Source of the DNA: Promerops cafer
Taxonomy: Eukaryota; Chordata; Aves; Passeriformes; Nectariniidae
Length of the DNA: 64,000 bases
Assembly (NCBI GenBank): GCA_013398275.1
Contig: VZSE01015149.1
Span: 1 to 64,000 of the forward strand
Direction of reading: 5' to 3'
Shown here: piece by piece, positions 34,801 through 46,800 of the stretch
Layout: every line of letters starts with the position of its first letter
Numbering within the stretch: position 1 is the first letter of the stretch
Notes under the pieces: model-generated
What the model was told of the DNA's origin: nothing
Databases searched by the model: none
Seen by the model: only the letters and a program-made list of their open reading frames with translations
Program-made: the position numbers and the translations under genes

Positions 34801-37800
34801 GTGGTAGGAGAGTATTTGAGGGTCTATTTCCCTTTTCACCTGTGTCGTGCCAGTAGTAGTGTCTGTCAGCCTTAATGTCTGGAAGAACTGAGGTAGAAGG
34901 CTCCAGTATTTGCAATACAGTTCTTCTATGAATTAGATGCAAATATTCCATTAGACCCACCAACTGGATGGGGTGTCTCATTTTTGATGGAAAGTTTAGG
35001 ATTCATTTAAATGAGAAACTGTTATTTGTGAGTCTCAGGGGCAGATCAGAAGGCAGTGATGTTACACTGAATGTGGAAAGTCATGACAATGTGCTAGAGA
35101 GACTGCAGAGTATAGCTAGTAGTGCTGTAGAAGTTTGAGATGGCAGACAGTTGAGTTTTCTGGCTGTCTCCTATGTAATACCATATTGGTTTTATTTTCC
35201 ATGGCCTTTCATGCAAATCTTCCCTCCCTCCCTGGATCTGTGTGATATTTATTTGCTTCTACACTGAGTGTGGTGTTCTTTAGGATATCTTTAGGATACT
35301 ATAGTAAAATATAGGAAGGCGCAGCCCCAAGTTGTTCTGGATGTAATCTGCTTGGTTCATGTTCTATCAAGTATAATTGACTGAGGCATGTGAACGATTA
35401 CTGGGAAAAATAATTAAAAAAAGCATTAAGTGACTCCACGGTAATCAGCTGAATCGTCTGAAAAGGCACAGCTGCAAGTGGTACTTGCCTAAAAGTGTTG
35501 TTGTAAAGTGTTTGTTAGGGTACTTTATTCTTTCAGCTGTAACTGTTTGCTGAGGATCTTTGTTTCTGGTGTTGTTACTAAAAGTACAGTGACAAAACAG
35601 AATATGGCATAGGGACGCAGTATTAGAAGAGCTGTTACATGCCTGTGATCTTGTAGCCATGCAAGTTTTTGAATTCCAAAGATAATCTTTCCCTGCTATG
35701 AAATTGCCCAAGATTTTCAGAAGGATATTACTGGAACTTTAATTGTGAGCCAGTATGTGGATACAGTTTGGTTACTGTTTTAGCTCTGATTGTGAGAAGT
35801 CTGTAAAAACAGATATTAATTAAATTAATTGAAGAAATAATTAAATGCTAGTTTAGCATTTGATTAAAAATGAAGAGATTCTGAACCAAGAGAAGACGAC
35901 CTTGTCCATTCTTGCCACCAAAATGAAAAAAGTGAAGGAAGATGGATAGCACATTTACACCTCTAAGGTCTGCACTGTCCTCAGGAAGTTTTGTAGAACC
36001 ACTGATGACCTTAACATAAGGTGAAACTTTATAGTAGTCCCTGCAAATAATCATCATTTATGTAATTTGATTTGTAGGATCCTATATTTAGAATACTAAA
36101 TATTGCAATATTTCTATAGTACAGAAATTAACATAATAGATAATATTCAAAGTGGCATAGAAATAGTAGCCTCATGATAAGTGCTTAAGGCAAATCAAAT
36201 TACTAATATTTATATTAGTATTTGGCCTCCAGAAAAATGGGAAAACTGGTTTTTGCAACATGTATTGAATGGGAAGAAATGAAATACGGTGAAGAGAAAG
36301 TCCTAGGTAATTTGTGCCTTCTGAATAATTTAAGTATTCTACTAACTTTTAAAAATACGGTGTCATGCATGAAGACAAAAACTTAAAACACACTAGTTTA
36401 GATTTAGAAATACTGAAAACGTGCTTGTGATAAGCCTGCGTGCAAGTGTAAATACATTTATACTTGAGTACCTCCAGATAGATTCAGAGTGGTTGTTTTC
36501 AAGTGTTTTGTAAAATGTTATCGCTGTCATATTCCTTTTGTTTACCCATACACAATACTGTTTAAAAGAGCTGGCACCCATTTCTGACAGCTGTATTTGG
36601 AAGATTGAGTCATTGCTCTAGCTTTCTACATGCTTCATAGTTTAAAAAAAGGGAGGGACAATATTCAAAACAAACAATTTCAAGGTTTTTTAAACCATAT
36701 TTTTCTTTCCATGATAATATTTTGTTTGTTTCTTAACTTACTAGCTCTCCTGTTTTCTAGCAACATTCCATAGACTTCAGAATTATCTGCAAAAACTCTG
36801 AAAGGAGAAGCAGGTAGACAATCATTCTTTCATCAAAGCTTGAGGTAGAAATCTCAGATAGAAGAGTGATTTTCTGCACATTTTTTAAAATTCAAAAGCA
36901 GATCCTGTGATTCTTAGTGAAAGAGAAGTGGCTAGACAGTTTGTGATTGGTGAGAATTATAAAAAAAAAAAGTAACTTAACGGTAGAAGTTGATAATTTC
37001 TTTGTAATCTTAATGTTAAAAGTTAAAATAGTGCACAAAATCAGGTTAAATAAATAATCTCCTAATCCTTTGCTCTTCTGAAATTATTTGGACCCACACT
37101 TCTAAGTAACCATTAAGGTCCTCTTGTGAGTGCCCTGAAGAAGGTCATCTATATATGAAGGAACAGCTCTTTATGGACAGGAGGCAGGTAGTGACACTTC
37201 CTGTGCTGCTGCTTTGCCACAAAGACTGTGGAGCTATCGAACCTCCTTCAAACTAGAGAATGAGATCTGAAGTTCAATTCCCAGTGTGTTTTTGGATGGG
37301 GAGTGGGAGGGATTCAGTGTTGTGCCTTTCCGTCTGCCTTCCCTAACTGTCCTGCCCCTTCCCAAACTACTGCGCAGTAATGGTGGTGGTGATGGGGCTT
37401 TGACTTTTTTTTTAATATTAATGTTATTGAGAAATTCCAGACTTTGACAGTACCCTTTTAAGCTCCATATGCAGCTGCCTCAGTTCTCATCTGTAACACT
37501 TAACCTCCCCTCCTCCCCTTGTTTTTTTGCGTTTTCCTTTTGTGTTCCCGAGGAATTGGAACTCTCCTGTATTTCTTTGCAAATACATTTCTTGTTGGCT
37601 CCTAGATTATTTATGTTAAGCTGAAACTGTAGTGTCTGCGTAGGGGATGAAGGCATGGTTTTGAAATTGGAACCTTGCAGTGGAACTGCACATAATACCA
37701 AGCACATTGAGTCAGTGTTTAATAACACCGCCTGAAAGGGGTTTTTTTATTTTAAGAATGGTGGGAACTTCCCCTGCTCAGCTGTGCCCTGGGAAACACA

Positions 37801-40800
37801 CCCTGTTCGTTTGGAATAGCCGAGGAGTCACTGATAGCTGAAGGAGGAGCAGTGCTTTCTATGGGGCAGGACATCCAAGGCTATCTTGGCAGAAATGTAC
37901 CTACAAGAGACTGCAGGTCCTAATGTGGGGTGATACTTGTGATTACACTGAAAGGCTGCTCTGTGAAAGGCAATTCTCTTTCTATTCTCTTTGTATTAAA
38001 GCCCCAGCCCTGAAAATGCATCCACAGAATCAGCCCTAAACTATACTAATTAATATCTGAGAGGATTTACTGATTTGTGTGCTTAGCTGGCAAGTTGTGG
38101 TAGCAGGATGATAGCCTAGTGTTATGCTTGGGAGCTTTGCAAATCCTTATCATTGCTGTGCTCTTGCATATCCTGTCATATCCAGGCCACTAGGGTTAAA
38201 TGTGCCAGGTTACAGTATTTTTTGTCAGTGCTCCAGGTTAGCATGCAACCAACTCATGGATATGTCTCTGCAAAAGAGTATGTTCCATACCAAGACTTTA
38301 CCATTTCTATCCTGTACATATATGCCTATTGAGTGTGTGTTTATATACTTATTTTCAAAAATTTAGTGCTATTCAGAGTACTTTGGCTTGTTTTTTCCAT
38401 GTAGATTGGCAGATTGGTTATTGGACAGAATGGGATCTTATCCACACCTGCTGTTTCATGTATCATCCGAAAGATCAAAGCTGCTGGTGGAATTATCCTA
38501 ACAGCTAGCCACAGTCCTGGGGGACCTGGAGGAGAATTTGGAGTCAAGTTTGAAGTTGCCAATGGAGGTACGTTTTTTTAAAAAAGACACTACAACATTG
38601 CATCTTGGTATGCTGGAAGTGGCTTATGAGGATAACTAGCTGTCTGTAACTATGTGTTTTTAATTTGCTCTGTTAAAAATGTGAAGAACATAGGCATCCC
38701 TTTTTCTTTACATAATAGAAATGTATTTGTTTACATGGGTCTGAAAAATAAGCATTAAATGTTCATTGAAGCCCTTGGGGTAGCTGTAAGATTTCTGTAA
38801 GCAATAGACTTGCCATCCGGTTTTTACAGTCATTTATGTAGCCATCCAGATCACCGTAACAGTTCTGATCCTTTTATAAAGAGGCCTGTGAGGGAGCTCT
38901 GTTTTCCTCATATTTCTGTGTTGCTTGTCTTGGCATTTACTTTAAAGCATGTAATTTCAGAAATACTGTAAGCAGTCTAACTCGTTATCTTGTGTGGAAG
39001 AAAGCACTTCTTATGTTTACCCAGGAGATAACTGGTGTTACCCTGTTGTACCATTTTACCACTGAAATTCCACCATTGAATAGGGGAATTTTTGTAAATA
39101 GCTAAAGTACTTTTTTCCAAAATTGACAACTAACACATTATGTTGTTAAAAGTTCTAACTAACCTATATATGTTACAGGTTCTGTATGTTTTACATTGTA
39201 GATCTGTGTACACTCATGTAACGTTATGTGATGGTTGCTGACACCTTGTATACCTCACATATGTAGAGTGCTTTCCATCTGGAAGAAAATGAACTGAAAG
39301 TGCTTATAAAATGTTTCCTTCCCCATTTTGAAGGTGGGAGAACTTGGGATGGGGGTGCTTTCTCCCTTCTCTCTTGTGTAATTGAAAAATGTGCATGGTT
39401 AAATGAGTGTGATTTTATATACAGAATAGGCTTGAATCCCAGAGGGATTAAAGGGACTGTGTTAGGTCAGCCAGTAAGAAAGCCAGGGTAACAGCACACA
39501 TATACCAGAGCCAAACCATTAGATGCATTAGCACTCTATGAACTTTAAAACAACACATGCATCTAAAGTCAGCTTGATAAATGGTAACAGTTGGTGGTGC
39601 AGTCTTTCTAGTCTGCTTTGCCTTTTTAAAGAGAATTCAAAAAGGCTATTAAGCTTTATGTACAAAACACTCCTCAAACACAGGTCACAAGGTTTAATTA
39701 TTTATGTTAATCCGCAGGGCCATAATGAAAAGTAGCTGGTTTAAGTTCCAGCTGAGGAAATGTGGGTTAGGTATTAGGCAAGGTGTTTGAACTAAGATGG
39801 TGTTTAGGCACAGCAGCAAGCTTCTAGGGAAGGTTATTGTTGCTCTGTATTCTTGCTCAGTCTATTTTGTAGATCCAGGTCAAGCAGAAGTGGCTTGTCT
39901 CTGTAGCTGTAGAAGAGAATGTAGAGTGACTCTGTGGGATCTCCTTAGCTGGAAATATCAGTAGACAATACATCCATCTATCAAGGAAGATCTGTAGCTT
40001 ATGGCGTCCTTACCCTTTGGATGGCTTTGGATTAGATGAGTAAGAAGTCATTTCATAAGCTAAATGAAGAGTTAAGTGGCTGGTTTTTATTGTATTGGTT
40101 CGGACCATCTGGTGCACTGCATCTGAGATGGGAGACACTAATTTCTGTGGCAATGCACTGCATATAGCAGCATTGCTAGACGAATGGAAAGTTCACACTG
40201 AAAAAGCCTTCAAACACATTTTGCGGTGAGGAGAGAGAACACAGCAAAGGGAATAAAAGAAATCATTTTTAGAGTAGCAGTGTAGCTTTAATATAAGCTG
40301 TGCAGAGTCAGATAAGTCAGAAAGGACTTGCTGCAAGTCACACTCAATTGCAACTTGGACTCAACCTTTGCACTACATATGGCATAGTTCATCTAGTAAT
40401 TTTCGCATCAAGCCTGCAACTTTAATTTAGTTGACAGTAAATCTTTGAAAAAATAAAGCCATTTTTCAGGCTTTAGCAATGAAAGTAACTCACAAGTAAG
40501 ATGTGTTTTCTGTTTCTGAATGATGTAACAAATCCAGGTCATAATTGCTAATTGTTAAGAAATTAAGGTATTTTGAATTCCAACAAAGAAAAATTTCATT
40601 CAGGTAGTGGAGGGAAACTGCAATACAGTACCACTGTCAAACTGGTAAGATTTCTAAAAATGGTCTTTTTTTTCCTAAAGAAATAATGTGAAACACCAAG
40701 CCATCTGATCTTCACAGGTGTGCATTTGCAGAAAGTCCTATGAAACACCAGAACCTGCTGCTAAAGAACAGGCTTTCCTTTGATAGCTATATTGAGATTC

Positions 40801-43800
40801 CATGCAGAGTGAAAAAAGGCAGTCTTTGACCAATAAGCCCAAACAAATATGTCTGTGGTTACCTCATCTTTCCTGCCCCTGGATAATAATTGATTTAAAT
40901 ACTCTATGTGAATCAAAATGTTGTGAGTGATGTAGTGTATTTCCATGTTTTATTTTTTTGAAAAATGTTTTAAACCTGTGTTGCAGTGAAAGACCAGACC
41001 TTGTTTACCACAGTATTGTGTTTTTATTTATTCCATAGTAATTAAAATATATTCAGAAAAATGTTTGCTACAGCACTCATTTTTAAAATAGGAAATCTTC
41101 ATTTAAAAGAAATGACCCATTATATTATTTTCTGTTTTAGGACCTGCTCCAGACATAGTTTCAGAAAAAATCTATCAAATCAGCAAAACCTTGGAGGAAT
41201 ATGCAATTTGTCCTGATCTCAGAGTTGATTTATCCCGCCTAGGAAGACAAGAATTTGATCTGGAGAACAAATTCAAACCTTTCCGAGGTATCAGTGTGTG
41301 GTTTTACTCATGCTAAATCCATTGAGTCTTAATATTAGTATTGCAGCAGAATTATAATGGGTGATTATACAAGCAGAACTTCAGTTCTTCAAGATGCCTT
41401 ACTAAAACTTACCAAAATACGAGGCAGTATAGAATCACAGAATGGTTTGTGGTGGAAAGTACCTTCAGGATCATCTTGTTCCAACCTTGCTGTCATGGGC
41501 AGGGAGACCTTTAATTAGACCAGATTGCTCAGGATCCCATCCAACCTCACTTGGAACACTTCCAGGGATGGGCTATCCACAGCTTCTCTGGGCAACCTGT
41601 TCAAATACCTCACCACCCCCTCAGTAAAGAATTTTTTCCTAAAATCTAATCTAAATCTCTTCTCCTTCAGTTTAAAACCCTTCCCCCTTGTCATAACACT
41701 ACTTACCTGTTTTGAAGTTCTTTGTATACGTTCCCTTTCAAGTACTGGAAGGCAGCTATAAGGTCTCTTCAGAGCCTTCTCCATGCTAAACAATCCCAGA
41801 TCTCTCAGCCTGTCCTCATAGGAGAGGTTCTCCATCCCTCTCGTCATCTTTGTGGCACTCCCTTGGGCCTGCTCCACAGGTCCATGTCTTTCTGGTACTG
41901 AGAACCCCAGAGCTGATGCAGCACTGCAGGTGGGGTCTCACCAGAGCAGAGCAGAGGGGCAGGATCCCCTCCCTGGCCCTGCTGCCCACGCTGCTTTGGA
42001 TGCAGCTCAGGACACAACTGGCTTTCTGGGCTGTGGGTCATGTCCAGCTTTTCATTCCCTAGAACCCCAAGTCCTTCTCTGCAGGGCTGCTCTCAATGAG
42101 TTCTTCTCCCAGTTTGTACCTGTGTCTGGAACTGCCCTGACCCAGGTGCAGCACTTTGTGCTTGGACTTGTTGAACCTCATGAGATTCTCACAGATCCAC
42201 TTCTCAAGCTTGTCCAGGTCCCTCTGGATGGCATCCCTTCCTTCTGTTGTGTCAGCTGCACTGCTCAGCTTTGTGTCATCTCCAAACCTGCTCACTGGCC
42301 TCCATCTGGACACAGAGTCATTGACCACAGCACACTGGCTGTGTCCATCCAGCAAACTCCTTTTCCATTGAATAGTCCATCCATCAGATCCATGTCTCTC
42401 CAGTTCAGAGATAAGATGCCACACATTGCAGTGTCAAAGACCATAAAGAAGGCTAGATAGATGACATTTGTCTGTCACGTATCACCTGAAAGATGAAAGC
42501 AGCTGGTGGAATTATTCTAACAACTACCAACAGTCTCAGGAAACCTGGAGATGGCAGTGAAGTTGGAGGTTGCCCATGGAGGTAGGGTTTGAGGTTTTCT
42601 TAATACAGCAAAAGGGTTTTGTATTACCAACAGGCTTCCCATGTCAGGTGGCCTGTAGTATACCCCCAACCACAAAGAGTCCTATGTTGGCCTGTTTCTT
42701 GACTTTCACCCACAGGGTCTCAGTCTGTTCGTGGCTTTTTGTCAGAGGCAGCTTTTTGCAATCTGACCCTTCTTTAACACTGAGCACAGCACCCCCACCC
42801 CTCCTATCTGTCTGAAAAGACCCAGCCTGTCTGTTCTGAAAAGCTTGTAGCCCTCAACTGCAGTGCTCCAGTCATGTAACTCATGCCCCCTGTTTCTGTG
42901 ATAGCAATTAGGTCATAGTTTTCTAATTGCACCATGGTTTCCAGCTCCTTTAGCTTGTGTCCAGTGCTGTGTGCATTTGTATTTGTATTTGTAAAGTGTT
43001 ATATTTGTTTTGCACTTTAGGAATCTGGGTTACAGACTTTTAAGTGCATCAGGCCTCATCTTTCAGTCAAGTACCTTTTCTAAATTTATGCTTGCTAGAA
43101 GTAAAACACCAAGCACAAATCTTTTTGGTCTAGGAATTGTTTGCTTTTTGAAGTCTAATTGATAAAAGTGTAAGTGAGACTCTCAGTTTATTCATTTTTG
43201 TTGACACTTTCTGAAATTTGTGGGATTTGTACATCCAGTGATTCCAAATGTATAGGGATTGCTTAAGCACCTGTTTAATTTTAGGCGTAGTGAGCACTTT
43301 TATGCTTACAATTGATTTAAAATTATCTGATACAGCTGTTTTCTTGAAGGAGTCAAAAACAAATTAAGGGGTCCTAACATGTATTTCAAACTTTGTGTAC
43401 ATTTCATATATTTCAAATACTGTAAAACTCGATGTGGCCTCAAGAACTTTTCCACGTTCCTGATGCTCTAGAATTAAAGCCATTTTGTTTTCCACCCAAA
43501 CGTCACATTTTGAGACAGTTTACATTTTGAGAAATAAAATTTTTCATTTAAAAAAGTCTTTAAATTTTGATTTCACTGAGGTATTTTATTTTATAGTAAA
43601 GAACATGTTTGGCTTTTTTAGGCAAACAGAAAGCAAAGAGAATTCAACTCCAGCACCACTCTGGAACCATAGAATTGCTACAGTATTAAATTTTGGTTTT
43701 TAAACTCTTTAATCTCTCCAAATAGTATTTTTAAAATCAAAATGAGACACTCCTCCCCCAAATACATATAAAAGTGCATATAAATATTTGCAGGTTTTCC

Positions 43801-46800
43801 GTATGTTTTTCTAAGAAAAAAAAAATTTTCCAATCATGTCTTCCAAGAATACATCAACCTGAGACAGTAGAGCTATCAGGGAACCCTACTGAAGCAATGT
43901 AATTGGCTTATAAATGCATGAATAAATACAGTTTACACAGACTTGAATGCAGATTTACGGTGCAAAAAGAATGAAAATAATCTAAAAAGTAATTTAATAT
44001 GCTATCTGAAGTATTTGAAACTTCTGCTTTTTCTTCAGTTGTACGAACTAACTCCTGTGAATCAAGGCTACAGAGGTGTTGGAACAACTGAGGCTGGGTT
44101 TGGCAGGAGTTAAAATATTTTTTAGACTTTAATCCTTCATGTGCTTTATCTACACATGTGTGAGCAGATCCACCAGAGCTGCCACATTTGGTCATATGTG
44201 TAAAGCTTAGGGCCTACTAAAATGCTGTTAGGAGCAGGGCATAGAAGATACGAAATAATATAATCTTAGTAAGCGTTTAAAACTTGCAGCGTATACCCTA
44301 GAATTGACTCTTTTTCAAGTAGGTTTTATGGATTGCTTTTCAGCCTTGAGAACCCTTTTGGTTTCTTCAAGCATTTTGCCACAATCTATTTGAAGTGTTT
44401 TTCTCAGGCTCAAAAAATGTCTGTGTCATTTTCATGTTGCTCTAAAAAAGAGCATTAGTGTCAGTGTTTCTGAGCAAAATTGAATGAGATTCTAAGTAAT
44501 AATTTAATTTATAGCTAAGATATTTCAAGATATTCATTTAACCAGATGAAAAGACATTTGTATAACATATGTTTTTTAATTTAATCAGGAAAAGTAATTA
44601 ATTCCAAGATGACTGAGAAGCATGGCTTTTAACAGTTGTTTGGTTACTGCTTTCATTATGACAGACTTATTTTCATTAATTAATTTTTGTTTAATGTTTT
44701 AAATCCAAAAGAACTAGAAAAATTGTCGGGCTCTGCTTTTATGAATTTAAATTTCAAGTTATCGAGACCTTAGCAAAAAACCAGATGTTGTATCTGAGTC
44801 CTGCTTTCCTAAATCAATGAGATCTACAATGCAAAAGTATAGTTTGCTGTCCATCTACAACAAACTGAACACAGGAATTTGTGTGCCAGAATTTAGAAGA
44901 ATGGTTGTATGTCTCTCTCGAAAGAGCCATGCAGATAGATACTGCTGTCACATAAAAGAATAGAACATCTGGTGTCAACATGTCATGAACATCTTTTTCC
45001 TCTGACAATCAACCTATTTAGTTTGCAAAGTTTTTCGGTGGTTTTTAGTGAATGATCTGTAAAGAATTTACTTTGATGTAACATACACTCATTAATGTCT
45101 TCAGTTAAATAGGAGCTGTCAACTTACATTATCTCTGCAGTCTTTTGGCAGGCAAAACTGATGATCTTTTCAAGGCTTACAGCTTGATACTAGCCACACT
45201 GAAGGCAGTGGGAGCCTTAGACTTTTCCTCTGTGGACTTCAAAGCAAAGCTGAGTCACGTAGGGGTTGTGTGCTCTGACTTTAGTTCAGCTGGGTGGAAA
45301 AGAGCTGAAAGAAATAACTTCGGTGGGATCAACTGTAGTCACTTTTTTTTGGGTGTGATTTTTCTAGTGGAAATTGTGGATTCTGTGGAAATCTACCTCA
45401 ATCTCCTCCGAAGTATTTTTGACTTCAGTGCCATCAGAAATTTGCTGACTGGACCCAATCAGATTAAAATAAGGATTGATGCCATGAATGGAGGTATGAA
45501 CTTAAGTGCTATTGGGACAGAATCGTAGGTACACTGAAATAATTTCCCAACAAAAGTTGTACACTGCAATGGTTTCCCAGTAACAATACAGCATATAAAT
45601 ATTGGACTTTTATGTAATAGAAGTTAAGTGTAATAAGAAAGGATTTGAACCTTGTACCACCAACAAAGGCAATCTTAGCAATGGGTTAGATTTCTTACTA
45701 GGCTAAGAGATTTATCTTACTTGATAAATAAGTAAAGACATATGTGTCCAATAAAGTTTTCTTTCTGCATTTGGAAGCAAACAGGATGAGGTAATCTTGC
45801 CATGAGAGGTTAATGAAATATATTGCAGTGTCCAGTGACCGAGGAGGTTACAAGGCAGTCTCTACTAAGAGGAAATTATAAATGGTGTAAAACTAGTTAA
45901 GTCTGAATAAATAAATTAAAGAGTTAGTTGAGACCTCTGTCTCACTAATGTTAAAAGTGAACAAATTTCAGAGTACTGTGGACAAGTTGAAAGTGTCACA
46001 GAAGACAGCAAGGGGATCAATGGTGTACTGATATTAAAAAAATATAAGCTCTGTCACTTGGGGAAACACAGACCAGGATAAGATCTATTTTAGGCTACAT
46101 TATGAATATATAAATAAGGATTTCTGCAGATAATAAGTTGAAGGATAGGAGTGTGAGTAAGACTGTTCAGCATTATCTTATGGAAAACAGATTACATCAA
46201 GCAAACCAGGTTTCATTCTTTAATAGGATTACAAAAACAGACCCTTAAAAGGAGCTGGATAGACTTAGAAAACTTCTGTAAAGCATTTTATCTAGTATGT
46301 GATAGCCGCTGTTCGAAATACCATAGTGAGTTCACAGTCAGTGTGAACACACAGTTCACTGTGGCCCAGGATTATAGTCTGCATCCAAGTGAACAGACAG
46401 TTTTGCCAGGCTGTGTCAAAAGGGCAGGTGCTGTCCTTGAGCAGTGCAGAGGGAGCAGTGAGGAAGGCACTGCCTCTCGTCATGTACCATACTGGAGAGA
46501 ATGTTACTAAAATACCTAGGAGCTCTCATGTTCAGGTCTGTTACTGACTGTTAAGAATTTTTACATGTTGTCAAAAAGATGCATGGTCTGTCTTAGGGTT
46601 AGGAAAACTGATGCATCATAAACATTTTAAAGGACTTACCTTGTTTACTTTATTTGCAAGGTGACAGAGAATTGGCTTTATGACCTTGCATTTTGGTGGA
46701 GAGATGGATATCTGTAATTTAAAGTACATGTAGATTAAGTGTATACAAGTGGAATATATTTTTATGCCTGTACACACTGGTAGTTTAACATTGGCAGAAA

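Noticed and set aside
42471..42581. Mutually exclusive alternative exon of PGM5
   Set aside because: The copy has an in-frame TGA, a small deletion, no exon start and lies after exon 3, so it cannot replace exon 2.
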